Notes: generated by a model from the sequence alone, not told the origin. A stretch of 64,000 nucleotides of DNA from Dyella kyungheensis (GCF_016905005.1 NZ_JADIKC010000007.1:273718-337717); one strand, 5' to 3'; positions 26,267-36,248 are shown, numbered from the stretch's first letter. Numbers and translations: made by a program.

Positions 26267-27934
26267 TTATTTCTTCTGTTCGAGTTGGCGCTTGAGTGCT
26301 TGTTCGGCCTGATCGATCGAGAACGTCGCCGGCGTCTGGCTCGGCGGGAAATCCTTGAACGTGGCCAGCATGTTGAAGACCCGGCGATTGCCCTCGAACA
26401 GTAAGTAGGCGTTCTCGGCTACCCATTGGTAGTAACCGTTGGTCGGCCCGATATCCGCCCTCTCGTAGGGATCCATGCGCAGGTTGTACAGCTTGGGCGT
26501 GCGCAGGCAGTCAAACGGCTCCATCCATATCTGCATGCCGCCCGGCGCCTTCTGCTCGCAGAACACCACCTTCCAGGCCGTAGGTCGTTGTGCGCCGTTG
26601 CTGTTCATGTCGAAGCGTATGGCGACCACTTCGGCGTCGTCATTGAAGTAGAAGAATTCCGTGCGCGGACTCACGTTGGTCTGGCCTGTGAGGTACGGCA
26701 GGAAGTTGTAGCCGTCCAGATGCACCTTGAAACTCTTGCCGCCAAAACTCGAACCCTTGAGCAGTTTGCCGGCGATGTCTCCATCGCCCGCAGCGGCCAC
26801 CAGGGTGGGAAACCAGTCGAGACCGGAGATCAGCGCATTGCTCACGGTGTTGGGCCGTATGTGGCCCGGCCAGCGGATCATGGCGGGTACGCGGAAGGCA
26901 CCCTCCCAGTTGGAATCCTTCTCGCTGCGGAAAGGCGTGCTTGCCGCGTCGGGCCAGGTAAAGAAGTTGGGACCGTTGTCGGTGGTGAAGATGACGATGG
27001 TGTTCTTGGCAATACCGGCATCGTCCAGGGCCTTGAGCAGCTTGCCCACGTTCTGGTCCATTTCCCACATGCCGTCGGCATACATGTCGCCGGCACCGAG
27101 GCCCGCCTTGCCTTCGAATTCCGGCCGCACATGGGTAAAGATGTGCATGCGCGTGAAGTTCATCCAGGTGAAGAAAGGTTGGCCAGCCTTGGCCTGCTTC
27201 TGGATGTAGGAGATCGCGGCGCCGGTGGTCTCGTCGTCGATGGTCTCCATGCGCTTCTTGGTCATCGGACCGCTGTCCTCGATCTTGCCGTCGGCAAAGG
27301 TGTGCAGGACGCCGCGCGGGTTATAGACCTTGAGGAAATCCGGATTGTCCTTGGGCCAATACGGACGCTCGGGCTCTTCCTCGGCATTGAGGTGATAGAG
27401 GTTGCCGAAGAATTCGTCGAAGCCATGCTTGGTCGGCAGGAAGCGATCCTGGTCGCCGAGATGGTTCTTGCCGAACTGCGCCGTGCCATAGCCCATGCCC
27501 TTCAGGACCTGGGCGATGGTGACGTTGCCATCCTGGATGCCCACGGGCGCACCCGGCACGCCCACTTTCGACATGCCGGTGCGCAGGACGTTCTCACCCG
27601 TGATGAAGGTGGAGCGACCCGCCGTGCAGCTGTTCTCGCCGTAGTAGTCGGTGAAGATCATGCCTTCGCGCGCAATGCGGTCGATGTTGGGCGTGCGATA
27701 CCCCACCAGGCCCATCGAATACGCGCTGATGTTGGAGATGCCCACGTCGTCGCCAAAGATCACCAGGATGTTCGGCTTGCCGCTGTTCGCCTGCTCCTGC
27801 TGCTGATCCTGCGCCGGCGGTTGTGCCTTGGCGGCGGGCGGTTGAAGGGTGACAGCCGCCACGACGAGCAACGCCGTCGCGACTACCGTCGTCAGTGACT
27901 TGAGTAAGGTGCTGCGCTGCCACGGGCGAAACAT
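26267..27934 (-). CDS. Exported arylsulfatase-type sulfatase
   Basis: A 555-residue exported alkaline-phosphatase-superfamily hydrolase. After a signal peptide (about 12-37), the metal-binding start reads NILVIFGDDVG (D62/D63). The sulfatase signature CTAGR begins at C103, the residue converted to formylglycine in active enzymes. Further family elements are FGKNHLGD and IVIFTTDNGPN. The ATG at 27934 has a near-perfect AGGAGG upstream. Activation needs a formylglycine-generating enzyme, none of which is seen here. It lies 98 bp after the HAD phosphatase gene, on the same strand. The substrate is unknown. Confidence 0.9.
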   Translation of the reverse strand: MFRPWQRSTLLKSLTTVVATALLVVAAVTLQPPAAKAQPPAQDQQQEQANSGKPNILVIFGDDVGISNISAYSMGLVGYRTPNIDRIAREGMIFTDYYGENSCTAGRSTFITGENVLRTGMSKVGVPGAPVGIQDGNVTIAQVLKGMGYGTAQFGKNHLGDQDRFLPTKHGFDEFFGNLYHLNAEEEPERPYWPKDNPDFLKVYNPRGVLHTFADGKIEDSGPMTKKRMETIDDETTGAAISYIQKQAKAGQPFFTWMNFTRMHIFTHVRPEFEGKAGLGAGDMYADGMWEMDQNVGKLLKALDDAGIAKNTIVIFTTDNGPNFFTWPDAASTPFRSEKDSNWEGAFRVPAMIRWPGHIRPNTVSNALISGLDWFPTLVAAAGDGDIAGKLLKGSSFGGKSFKVHLDGYNFLPYLTGQTNVSPRTEFFYFNDDAEVVAIRFDMNSNGAQRPTAWKVVFCEQKAPGGMQIWMEPFDCLRTPKLYNLRMDPYERADIGPTNGYYQWVAENAYLLFEGNRRVFNMLATFKDFPPSQTPATFSIDQAEQALKRQLEQKK

Positions 27935-28032
27935 GGGGAACCTCCTAATGTGCACGACTGCACGGGGCAGCCACCGTCGATCACATCTTTCATTCCGCAA
28001 CGGCGCTCAAGGCGCTGCGCCGTCGTCATGCG

Positions 28033-29076
28033 TCATGGCTTTTCCGAGGGGTAGACGACCTTCCAGTCCTTCTTCATGTCCACCACGGTCCAGCCCTTGG
28101 CGTTCGCTTCATCCAGTGCCTTGTCGAGCTTGCCGATCTTCGATTGGCGGTCGTACGCCCATTCGCGAGCGGCGTCGGTGTGGTGAACAAGTCCAGCGAA
28201 ACGCGCGCCGTCGCCGGAAGCGGTCCACTCGAGCATCTGTTGATCGCCGTCGGAATTGCCGAACGCAAAGATCGGCTTGACGCCGATGACGCGTTGGATG
28301 CCGACGGGTTTGCCCGGGCCGTCGTCGATCAGCGCCACCTTGGGCAGCTTCACCATGACGGGCGTGCCGTTGCGCAGCTCGTACTTCAACTCGCCCTGGC
28401 TGCCGACGATCTGTTCGGGGGGAATGCCGTACACCGCGGGAACCCAGGCGCGCATGAAATCCTGGCCGCCGCCGGAGACGATGTAGGTCTTGAAACCGTT
28501 GTCGCGCAGGTAGTGCAAAAGCTCCAGCATGGGCTGGTAGACCATCTCCGTGAACGGCCGTTGCGTCTTGGGATGCCGTGCCGTGGATACCCACTGGCTC
28601 ACGTTGCGCGCAAACTCATCGGTGGTCATGCCTGAGTGCGTGACGGCCACCAACTCCAGAATGCCCTTCTCGCCCGACGCGGCGAGCCCCTTCATGTCGC
28701 CCGCCAAGGCCGACTTGAACGGCTCGGTGGTCTTCCATTCCGGATGCTGGGGCGACATCGCCTTCACCTGGTCCAGCGCGAAGAAGAATTCGAAGTAGGC
28801 CGGTTGCTCAGCCCACAGCGTGCCGTCGTTGTCGAACACGGCAATGCGCTTGGCCGGCTCCACGAAGTCCGATGAGCCGGTGGTGGTGATCTTCTTGACG
28901 AAGCCCTGGATCTGCTGCTTGGTGGTTCCGTCGTTCCACGAAGGCAGCGGGTCGTCCGCTGCCGCGCAGGCATTGGCCCATATGAGCATGCCAAGCATGC
29001 AGCACAACGCCCAGCGAACCGCCCAGGTGTTTCGCGCGAATGCCCCGCGGTTAACAGGGCGAATGGCGGCGTGCAT
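28033..29076 (-). CDS. Exported HAD-superfamily phosphatase
   Basis: A 347-residue exported protein. A signal peptide ends near ANACAAA. HAD motif I is VFDNDGTLW (nucleophile D82, general acid D84), motif II is YIVSGGGQDF and motif III/IV is FGNSDGDQQM. It acts as a phosphomonoesterase by family, presumably periplasmic. The ATG at 29076 follows GGGGAGA. It is upstream of the sulfatase and downstream of the PHP phosphoesterase, all on the minus strand, which suggests a role in releasing phosphate or sulfate from organic esters. The physiological substrate is not visible. Confidence 0.88.
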   Translation of the reverse strand: MHAAIRPVNRGAFARNTWAVRWALCCMLGMLIWANACAAADDPLPSWNDGTTKQQIQGFVKKITTTGSSDFVEPAKRIAVFDNDGTLWAEQPAYFEFFFALDQVKAMSPQHPEWKTTEPFKSALAGDMKGLAASGEKGILELVAVTHSGMTTDEFARNVSQWVSTARHPKTQRPFTEMVYQPMLELLHYLRDNGFKTYIVSGGGQDFMRAWVPAVYGIPPEQIVGSQGELKYELRNGTPVMVKLPKVALIDDGPGKPVGIQRVIGVKPIFAFGNSDGDQQMLEWTASGDGARFAGLVHHTDAAREWAYDRQSKIGKLDKALDEANAKGWTVVDMKKDWKVVYPSEKP

Positions 29077-29365
29077 CCAAGCATCTCCCCATGGATCGGT
29101 GCCGTCAGCGTCAGCGACGACAACTCATGATGGGCGCGCTATGGGATCCGGCGCCCGGCCCGGGCGCGGTGACACGACGCGCCGATGATCACGGTCGCGG
29201 ATTTGGGAGGCACTGACAATTCGAGAGACTACCTAGGGGTTCTAAGCAAAACTACGGTGTGAACGGCGATACCGCAGAAAATCGCGCCGCCTGTCCCGTG
29301 CTCGTGAGGATCGAGTGAAGGCGCGCACCGCGAGAACCATCACGGTGCGCCTTCGGCAATGGCGG

Positions 29366-30898
29366 TCAGTGGTTGAGGTAGACCGGGTTGCCCACCAGCA
29401 GCAACGCGCCATCCGCAGCACGCACGTTGGCGCGCATCCAGTGCTGCTTGCCGTCGCTGGGCCAATCGAACGCAAACGCCTGGGTGGCGCCGTGGATCGA
29501 CATATCGGTGCTCGGGTGGAACGGTTGGCCATCCACGATGATCTCGACGCTGCCACGATCGACGGCCGTAGCATGCATCGTCACGTGCACCGCACTGCCC
29601 GCCGGCGCGGCCAGCGTATCGCCCATCTCGGCCGAGCGATCGTCCACGCTCGCCACGAAATCCATCGAGCGATCGCGACTGCCCTGCGCATCGATGAACA
29701 CGTGACCGGCGCGAATGGCATCAAGGATGGCCTTCATCGACAGCTCGCTGGCGTGCACCACGGTGGTCGGCAAGCCGATCGCCATGCTGCCCCCGGCCAT
29801 CGGCAGCGGCAGCTTCGCGTTGTGGTTGTCGCTGCCGCCGATACCGGTCAAATGGAAACCCTTGTTGAGCTGATCCTGCCAGAACGGAATACCGGTGTAC
29901 TTCGGACTCGATGCATCCATGCCGTTGACCGCCTCGATGGCCTGGAATCCGCGCATGTCCACCGGCAGCTCCGGCGTCCATCCGCAACCCATGCAGGTTT
30001 CGTCGTTGGGGCGGTTCGGATGATTGATGGAAAACACGCCGTGCAGGAGCGCCGCCTGCTTCAGCAACGCGTTCCAGTCGGGCACGGTCTTGCTGCCCAG
30101 GCGAAAATCCAGCGGCTCGGTGCTGCCAAACAGATTGGCGTGGCCCTGGAACGTGGTTACTTCGCGTGCCGGAATCAGCAGCAGTCGATCGAAATAAGGC
30201 TGCAGCTCGCGGATGTCGTTCGCTTGCGACACCGTGTTGTGGTCGCTCAGCGCGATGAAATCCAACCCGCGTTTCGCTGCGTCTTCCACGGTGAACACCA
30301 GTGGGCACGGCACGCGTGCGTCGCCGCTTTGGGTCTGGCAGCTACCGTCGCTATGGGCGCCGTGCATGTGCAGATCGCCCCGGTACCAACCCGGCCCGCT
30401 GCGCAGCGGCGGATTGAGTACCGCGGGAAGCCAGGCCGGATCGCCCGGATGGCCAAACCAGATCTTCGCCGTGAAATCCGCCTTGGACGTGGGACGGATA
30501 TTGGGAATGCCAAGCAGCAGTGCCCAGCGGCCTGGCTGGATCGGCCCCGGCGAAAACGACGGCGTCGCGTCGAGCACGCCCACGGTAAACAAGCGCTTGC
30601 TGCCGCCGGTCCAGCCACGCAGGCCTTGCGGGCCGTGGAAGCCATCAGGGTCTTCCAGTCCCAGGTCGATAGTCGTGTGTTCGGCGCGGCCTGTGGATTC
30701 GAACTGCACGGTGATGCGATTGACGCCGCTGGGCACCTGGAACGGCACTTCGCGATAGGTGTGGTTGTCGCTGCCTTGAAGCGAGCCGTGCAGCACCACG
30801 TCCGGTTCGCTATCGGTGGCGCAGGCAACGCCCAGGATCGCCAGCCACAGCGCGAGCAGCGCCAGGAAGCGATAGGAATAACGCGAACTCTCGTTCAT
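29366..30898 (-). CDS. Exported CehA/McbA-family PHP metallophosphoesterase
   Basis: A 510-residue exported protein with a signal peptide ending near ACATDS. An N-terminal beta-sandwich (about 33-165) precedes a PHP-type metal-dependent hydrolase core: D175-x-H177-x-H179 in GDLHMHGAHSDG, S218-D219-H220-N, H293 in INHPNRP and D357-x-H359 in GGSDNH. The C-terminal 100 residues form another beta-rich part. The family is annotated CehA/McbA after carbaryl-hydrolase relatives, but most members are likely phosphoesterases. It lies 78 bp downstream of the TonB receptor, so it may be part of that regulon. Confidence 0.86.
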   Translation of the reverse strand: MNESSRYSYRFLALLALWLAILGVACATDSEPDVVLHGSLQGSDNHTYREVPFQVPSGVNRITVQFESTGRAEHTTIDLGLEDPDGFHGPQGLRGWTGGSKRLFTVGVLDATPSFSPGPIQPGRWALLLGIPNIRPTSKADFTAKIWFGHPGDPAWLPAVLNPPLRSGPGWYRGDLHMHGAHSDGSCQTQSGDARVPCPLVFTVEDAAKRGLDFIALSDHNTVSQANDIRELQPYFDRLLLIPAREVTTFQGHANLFGSTEPLDFRLGSKTVPDWNALLKQAALLHGVFSINHPNRPNDETCMGCGWTPELPVDMRGFQAIEAVNGMDASSPKYTGIPFWQDQLNKGFHLTGIGGSDNHNAKLPLPMAGGSMAIGLPTTVVHASELSMKAILDAIRAGHVFIDAQGSRDRSMDFVASVDDRSAEMGDTLAAPAGSAVHVTMHATAVDRGSVEIIVDGQPFHPSTDMSIHGATQAFAFDWPSDGKQHWMRANVRAADGALLLVGNPVYLNH

Positions 30899-30976
30899 GA
30901 GGAGTTTCCTGGAGGAAAAACCATCCCGCGCGCCGCCATGCGGTGCGACGCGCAGGATGCCAAACGCCGGTCGCCG

Positions 30977-33778
30977 TCAGAAGCGGTACATCACCGAGGC
31001 GCGGAAGGAGCGGCCCAACAGCGGGCGCGCAATGAACACGCTCTTGGTCGCATCGCTGCTGGCCAGTTCGCCGGCACGCGGGTTGCCTTCGGTCAGGCCG
31101 AGCGAGTTGTTGAGGTTGTCGGCATACAGGAAGAACGAGAGCTCCGGCGTCATCTGGTAGCGCGCGCTCAGGCCGATGGTGTGGTACTGCGGCAACACCA
31201 CCGAGTTGGCCGTATCGACATAGCGGCGGCCTTCGTACTCGTAGGACATCTGCAGGCGCAGCTTGTCGTCCAGCAGGTTCACGCCCGGCACCACGCGGAA
31301 GCTCTTCTTCGGCACGCGGATCAGCTGGTTGTCGTCGTAGTCGAGCAGCACCGGGGCGCCCGCCGTCACCGTGGTATAGGTCAGGCCCTTGTACTTGGGA
31401 TCCTGCACCGTCGCCGTGTACTGCACATCGAACCACTTGGACGGATAGAACGTGCCTTCGAGTTCCAGGCCGTACGTCTCGGTATCGGCGTAGCCCGTCT
31501 GCGGCGTCGACACGCCCGAGTTGGGATCGAACACGTAGTTGCTGAAGCTCACGTTGTTGTACTTGGTATAGAACAACGTAGCGTACGCATCCATGTAGCG
31601 GTTGCTGTACTTGTAACCCATCTCCGGCAGTGCCATCGTCTGCGTGATCGGCGTGGCCGTCGGCGTGGTGATGTACGAGCTCAGGTTCGGCAGGCGAAAG
31701 GTGGAGGTGTAGCGCGCGAACACGCCCTGGTGTTCGCTGAACTGATAGTTGGCGCCCAGCGTCCAGCCCAGCTTGCTGAAGCTGTGATCGTAGTCGACGT
31801 ATTGCCCGGTGCCGGTGAGGATGTTGTTGGTCGGCGGCGTGCCCAGGTTCACGTTTTGCGACAGTTCCGTCCAGCCGGTGGTATTCACGCGCTCCCAGCG
31901 CGCGCCGCCGTCGATGCGCAGCTTGTCGTTGACCTGCCATTCGTCGGAGGCGTAGAACGCGTTCGTGCTCGACGTGCCGCTGGCATGCGCCCACTCGTAG
32001 CCGTAACCGTAGATGCCGTTGTTGGTGAGCTTGCCGAGCGCGTTGCCGGCGGCATCCACCGCCACCACGTCGAGCAGACGCGCATTGTCCGTCGCCGTGA
32101 GGATGGCGGTGGACGAGTAGCGATCGAAGCTCTGGTTGAAGTGCGCGTAGTAGTAGCCCAGCGTCACGTCGTGGGTCTGGTCGCCGAACTCGAACTTGCG
32201 CAGCAGGCGCGTGTCGCTGGTGAATTCGTTCATCGGCATGGTGATGCCACGCAGGCCACCGGTCACCACCAGACCGTTGTTGGGGCTGGCGTTATAGGCC
32301 TGACCGTTGTCGACATACTGCAATTGCGTGCCGGCGGCGCTCGGGTAGTACTTGGCCAGCTGCGTCTTCGCCGTGGCGGCGAAATCGGCTTCGGTTTGCA
32401 CGGCGTTCGGATAGACGCCGTTGCGCACGGTATCCGTATCGCTGTAACGGAGGTTCTCGGCGATCTTCCAGTCGTCGCCCAGGTTGTAGTCGAACTTCAC
32501 CGTGAACTGCGTGCGCTTGACCTGCGTGCCCAGCGAGTTGTCGAAGTTGTACAGGCTGCCGTTGCCCTGGATCATCTGAATATGTTCGGTCTCCGGGCCG
32601 GCCAGCGTGCCGTAGTTGCCGTTGAAGCCCGGCACGGCCTGCAGGTCGCCGCTGGCATTGCGGAACATCGGGATGCCCAGATCCAGCGCCACCTTGTCGT
32701 CCATGCGCTTGATGTCGAAGCTGATGCTGCCTTCCTCGAACTGCTTGGACAGCGTGGCGCGCAACTGGCCGCCCTGGTCGTTGGTGTAGCCCGGGCTGCG
32801 GATGCCGTTGTCCTGGCGATAGAAACCGCCCGCGCTCAACTTCCAGCCATCGCCGATGGGCGTGCCGTACCAGAAGTCCAGGCGATTGAGGCCGTAATTG
32901 CCCAGCGTGTACTTCACCAGCCCTTCCGCGGAATCGCCAACCTGGCGCGGAATGAAGTTGATCGCGCCGGCCGGCGCGTTCGAATAGAAGATCGACGACG
33001 GACCGCCGCGCACCACTTCGATGCGGTCGATGGTTTCATCCAGGCGGAACACCTGGTCCGCATTGAGATAACCCAGGGCCGGATCGTGCTGCACCGGGAT
33101 GCCGTCTTCCAGCAGGTTCACCGAACCGAAGCCGTCCACCGGAATGCCGCGCGCACGAATGTTGCCGCTGGCCTCGCCACCGGACGCTTCCACCCAGAAG
33201 CCCGGCACCGACTTCAAGGCCTCGGTGACGCTGGTGGGGTTCTGCATGCGCAGGCGATCTTCGTCGATGGTGGTGATCGAATAGCTGGTCTGCGCCTTGG
33301 TGCGTTCGTCCACACCGGAGCGGGCGGTCACCACGACCTGATCGAGATCCTTGGCACTCTTGCCACTTCCCGAAGCAGCCGTCGTGTCGCCGGCCAATGC
33401 CTCGCCACCCGCACTACCGGCCGTCGTCACCGCAGCGGAGGCCGGGTTGCCCGCATTGGCTGCCACGTTTCCCGGGACGATCGTCACCGTGTTGGGTGTG
33501 ACCAGGCGATAGCTGAGACCCGTACCCGTGAGCAACTGGCGCAGCTGCTGCTCCGGGGCAATGCCCGCATCGGCACCCGGACTGCGGACGGTGTCCGGAA
33601 TCTCGGAGCCATAGACGACCTGCATGCCTGCCTCATGCGAGAAGCTCTCCAATGCCTTGGAAAGCGGCATCGGTGCGATCGCCGTGGTGTGCGTGGCAGC
33701 GGGCGCCTGGGCAAGCGCCGCCAGGGGAAGGCACACGCCAAGCGCGAGTGCGATTTGGAAGGCCAAACGATTACGCAT
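30977..33778 (-). CDS. TonB-dependent outer-membrane receptor with STN signalling domain
   Basis: A 933-residue outer-membrane transporter. Signal peptide (about 1-24), a secretin/TonB N-terminal (STN) domain (about 35-105: PLSKALESFSHEAGMQVVYG), a linker with a TonB-box-like stretch (LDQVVVTARS), plug domain (to about 290) and a 22-strand barrel ending in FRASVMYRF, as needed for Bam insertion. The STN domain marks it as a transducer that signals to FecR. The gene follows the sigma factor and anti-sigma factor on the same strand. The substrate is not evident; FecA-type siderophore or a phosphate-ester ligand are possible. Confidence 0.93.
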   Translation of the reverse strand: MRNRLAFQIALALGVCLPLAALAQAPAATHTTAIAPMPLSKALESFSHEAGMQVVYGSEIPDTVRSPGADAGIAPEQQLRQLLTGTGLSYRLVTPNTVTIVPGNVAANAGNPASAAVTTAGSAGGEALAGDTTAASGSGKSAKDLDQVVVTARSGVDERTKAQTSYSITTIDEDRLRMQNPTSVTEALKSVPGFWVEASGGEASGNIRARGIPVDGFGSVNLLEDGIPVQHDPALGYLNADQVFRLDETIDRIEVVRGGPSSIFYSNAPAGAINFIPRQVGDSAEGLVKYTLGNYGLNRLDFWYGTPIGDGWKLSAGGFYRQDNGIRSPGYTNDQGGQLRATLSKQFEEGSISFDIKRMDDKVALDLGIPMFRNASGDLQAVPGFNGNYGTLAGPETEHIQMIQGNGSLYNFDNSLGTQVKRTQFTVKFDYNLGDDWKIAENLRYSDTDTVRNGVYPNAVQTEADFAATAKTQLAKYYPSAAGTQLQYVDNGQAYNASPNNGLVVTGGLRGITMPMNEFTSDTRLLRKFEFGDQTHDVTLGYYYAHFNQSFDRYSSTAILTATDNARLLDVVAVDAAGNALGKLTNNGIYGYGYEWAHASGTSSTNAFYASDEWQVNDKLRIDGGARWERVNTTGWTELSQNVNLGTPPTNNILTGTGQYVDYDHSFSKLGWTLGANYQFSEHQGVFARYTSTFRLPNLSSYITTPTATPITQTMALPEMGYKYSNRYMDAYATLFYTKYNNVSFSNYVFDPNSGVSTPQTGYADTETYGLELEGTFYPSKWFDVQYTATVQDPKYKGLTYTTVTAGAPVLLDYDDNQLIRVPKKSFRVVPGVNLLDDKLRLQMSYEYEGRRYVDTANSVVLPQYHTIGLSARYQMTPELSFFLYADNLNNSLGLTEGNPRAGELASSDATKSVFIARPLLGRSFRASVMYRF

Positions 33779-33906
33779 GTGGGGAGCAGCTCTGAGTGGG
33801 GTAAGTGGTGGCCGGCATGCAGCGCGCTAAGCACTTTTTGCCGGCCCATACCTTTGAAGAGCCCTCCGGCGCGAAACCGGGCACCTCCGATTGCATGAAT
33901 CTTTTC

Positions 33907-35022
33907 TTACATGGATCCATTTTTTGTTGCAGTTCGGCTCGAAGCGACGATGCGAACGCGATCGCGCTCCTCCACCACACGCACATCCGGCAGCGTTGAC
34001 AGATAGGCGGCAAACGCCTGCGGATTGTCCGCGTGGAAGATGCCGCTGATGCGTTCATCGGCAATGCTTTCGTTCTCGATCACCAGCGGCTTGCTCGTAT
34101 ACGCATTGAACCGTCGCGCCACGTTGCCGATGGTTTCGTGCTGGAAGCGGATCTCCGACGGCAGCCACGCGGTGGCCCTGGCGATCTGCGCCGGCTGCTT
34201 GGTGCTCACGCCCGCCACGTTCAGGGAAATCTGCTGGCCGGCGGTGAGGTCGGCCACGGCAATGCCGTCGAGCAGCGAGGCGAATTCGTCCTTGTGCGAC
34301 GCATCGAGTGCATTGAGCACGCGCACGTGACCGCTGATCACGGTCAGCGTGTCGCCGCCCGCCTCACGCTTCACATCGAAGACGGTGCCGATGTCCTGCA
34401 ACACATGGCCGCCGACGTGCACCAGCATCGGCCGTTTCGCATCCTTGCCCACATCGAACAAGGCGTTGCCGCGAACCACCTCGATGCGGCGGAAGCGCCC
34501 GTCGAAATGCACGTCGATCCTGCTGTTCTGGTCGAGCTGAACCAGCGTTCCGTCCGGCAGCGTCACGCTGCGCACGGCCGCCGTATCGCCCTGGAAACTG
34601 CGTTCCACCCGCCCATTGGCCTCGCGCCAGTAGCCCACGCCAAGCCATGCCATCAGCACCGCCGCGACCAGACCGGCCGCGCGGGCAGCCACGCGACGCG
34701 CGCGGCCCGTACGCGGCCGATGTTCCTTGGCGATGGCGCTGCCCATCAGCGGGAACATCACCACGGGACTGTCGCGGCCGGCCCGTTCCACCAATTCCTC
34801 GGCGGTGATCGTCTTCAGTATCGCGGCCGCCTTGAAATCGCCGTGCATCTGCGCCACCGCGAAGTACTCCGCCACGTGCCGCGGCGAAGCGCGCAGCCAG
34901 TTGAGGAAGGCCACGCGCTGGCGTTCGCTCAGCGGCTCCTGCTGCTCGATGTACCAGGACACGGCCTGTTCGGTGATGCGGCGCGCCTGTCGTGCGGCAT
35001 CGAACTGGGTGGAATCATTCAT
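33907..35022 (-). CDS. FecR-type anti-sigma factor / signal transducer
   Basis: A 371-residue inner-membrane regulator. The cytoplasmic N-terminal part carries the FecR-type DUF4880 helices (ASWYIEQQ-like AVSWYIEQQEPLSERQRVAF, and FLNWLRASPRHVAEYFAV). One membrane helix (about 108-125) precedes a periplasmic FecR domain (VTLPDGTLVQLDQNSRIDV, VRGNALFDV) and a C-terminal STN-like module (ISGIFHADNPQAFAAYLSTL). Its start overlaps the sigma gene stop by 8 bp. It should hold the sigma factor inactive until the receptor binds ligand. Confidence 0.92.
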   Translation of the reverse strand: MNDSTQFDAARQARRITEQAVSWYIEQQEPLSERQRVAFLNWLRASPRHVAEYFAVAQMHGDFKAAAILKTITAEELVERAGRDSPVVMFPLMGSAIAKEHRPRTGRARRVAARAAGLVAAVLMAWLGVGYWREANGRVERSFQGDTAAVRSVTLPDGTLVQLDQNSRIDVHFDGRFRRIEVVRGNALFDVGKDAKRPMLVHVGGHVLQDIGTVFDVKREAGGDTLTVISGHVRVLNALDASHKDEFASLLDGIAVADLTAGQQISLNVAGVSTKQPAQIARATAWLPSEIRFQHETIGNVARRFNAYTSKPLVIENESIADERISGIFHADNPQAFAAYLSTLPDVRVVEERDRVRIVASSRTATKNGSM

Positions 35023-35530
35023 AGTCGGCCATCCTTTGCCGGCATGCTGCCAAGCCTTTCACGATGTACTTCTTCACCATGCTGGTCGAGATGGCCATGC
35101 GCTTGGCGATCTCGCGATACGACAGCTCGTCGCGGTAGTGCATGATCAGCACGGCCTTGCATTTGGGCGACAGGCGATCGATCAGCACGCCCAGGCGCTG
35201 CTGGCGCAGCTCGCTGTCCATGTCCGCCTCGAGATTGGTGGGCGCAGCCAGCTGCTCGACCACCTGCTCCAGTTCGTCGCTGCCCATCGGCTGCTGCTGG
35301 CGGAGCACGGCGTGCTCTTTCACCAGATTCGCGGCGACGGTGAACAGATAGGCCTCGGGACTGCGGATATTGGCCGCGTCGGCCGGTTCGATGCGCAACA
35401 GGCGCAGATAGACCTCCTGCACCAAGTCCTGCGCGTCCCATCGATGCGCCACCCGGCGCAGGAAATACTTGCTCAGCGTGGCGCCTTTTTCCGCGAACAA
35501 CGCCGACCACGCCCCATGCTTTTCACGCAC
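35015..35530 (-). CDS. FecI-type ECF sigma factor
   Basis: A 171-residue sigma factor with region 2 (LSKYFLRRVAHRWDAQDLVQEVYLRLL) and region 4 (LSPKCKAVLIMHYRDELSYREIAKRMAIS) separated by a short linker. Translation begins at GTG (35530), preceded by a strong GGAGG 7 nt upstream. It overlaps FecR, which overlaps nothing else; the receptor gene follows 128 bp later and is the expected target promoter. Together the three genes form a cell-surface signalling set. Confidence 0.92.
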   Translation of the reverse strand: MREKHGAWSALFAEKGATLSKYFLRRVAHRWDAQDLVQEVYLRLLRIEPADAANIRSPEAYLFTVAANLVKEHAVLRQQQPMGSDELEQVVEQLAAPTNLEADMDSELRQQRLGVLIDRLSPKCKAVLIMHYRDELSYREIAKRMAISTSMVKKYIVKGLAACRQRMADYE

Positions 35531-35708
35531 CGCGCCACCTCCGACCGCATTTGCCGAGGAAGGCTACGGCACTCAGACCGCAAGGAGCCTAGGGCGGGCT
35601 TATGACGGCTTCGTGACTTCAGCGGCTTTGAGATGACCATCGCGACCGTGGTCACAGTATCCTCGCCGAATGGACAGCAGGCGAAACGCGATCGGCGGGC
35701 CAGGCAAA

Positions 35709-36248
35709 ATGAGCATGCAGGAACCCATGCGCGCCATCGTGGTCATGGGCGTATCCGGCTGCGGCAAAAGCAGCGTCGCCAGCGCACTCGCCCAGCATAT
35801 CGGTGCACGCATGATCGAAGGCGACGCCTACCATCCCCCACAGAATGTGCAGAAGATGCAGGCCGGCATCCCGCTGACCGACGCCGATCGCCAGGGCTGG
35901 CTGGAACAGCTGGCCGCCGAACTCGCGCGGACGGTTGCCGCGCACGAGCTTGCCGTACTCGCCTGCTCCGCGCTCAAGCGTCGCTATCGCGATCTGTTGA
36001 GAACCGCCGTGCCAGAGCTCGGTTTCGTCTTTCTCCAGCTATCGCCTGCAGCCGCCACGGAACGCGTCAAGCACCGCTCCAGTCATTTCATGCCTGCCAC
36101 GCTGGTGGAGAGCCAGTTCCGCGATCTGGAGCCGCCCACGGACGAGCCGCTGGTGCTGACGGTGGATGCCTGCGAACCGCTGCACGTCGTCGTTGAGCGG
36201 GCACAGGCATGGTGGCGTACCACAAGCGCACCGGGTGCGCGCACTTGA
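35709..36248 (+). CDS. gntK: Gluconokinase
   Basis: A 179-residue kinase of the GntK/shikimate-kinase fold that makes 6-phosphogluconate from gluconate. It has Walker A GVSGCGKSS, the substrate-region motif EGDAYHPPQNVQKM, GIPLTDADR and CSALKRRYRDLLR. The ATG at 35709 is chosen; the one at 35727, just before IVVMGVSG and with AGGA upstream, is equally plausible. It is divergent from the FecI sigma gene and not linked to other gluconate genes. Confidence 0.92.
   Translation: MSMQEPMRAIVVMGVSGCGKSSVASALAQHIGARMIEGDAYHPPQNVQKMQAGIPLTDADRQGWLEQLAAELARTVAAHELAVLACSALKRRYRDLLRTAVPELGFVFLQLSPAAATERVKHRSSHFMPATLVESQFRDLEPPTDEPLVLTVDACEPLHVVVERAQAWWRTTSAPGART

Noticed and set aside
29315-33898. A very long open frame on the plus strand opposite the PHP phosphoesterase and the TonB receptor
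   Set aside because: It lacks any domain signature, is rich in Arg, His, Ala and Val as expected for antisense of GC-rich genes, and both opposite-strand genes have clear motifs and ribosome-binding sites.
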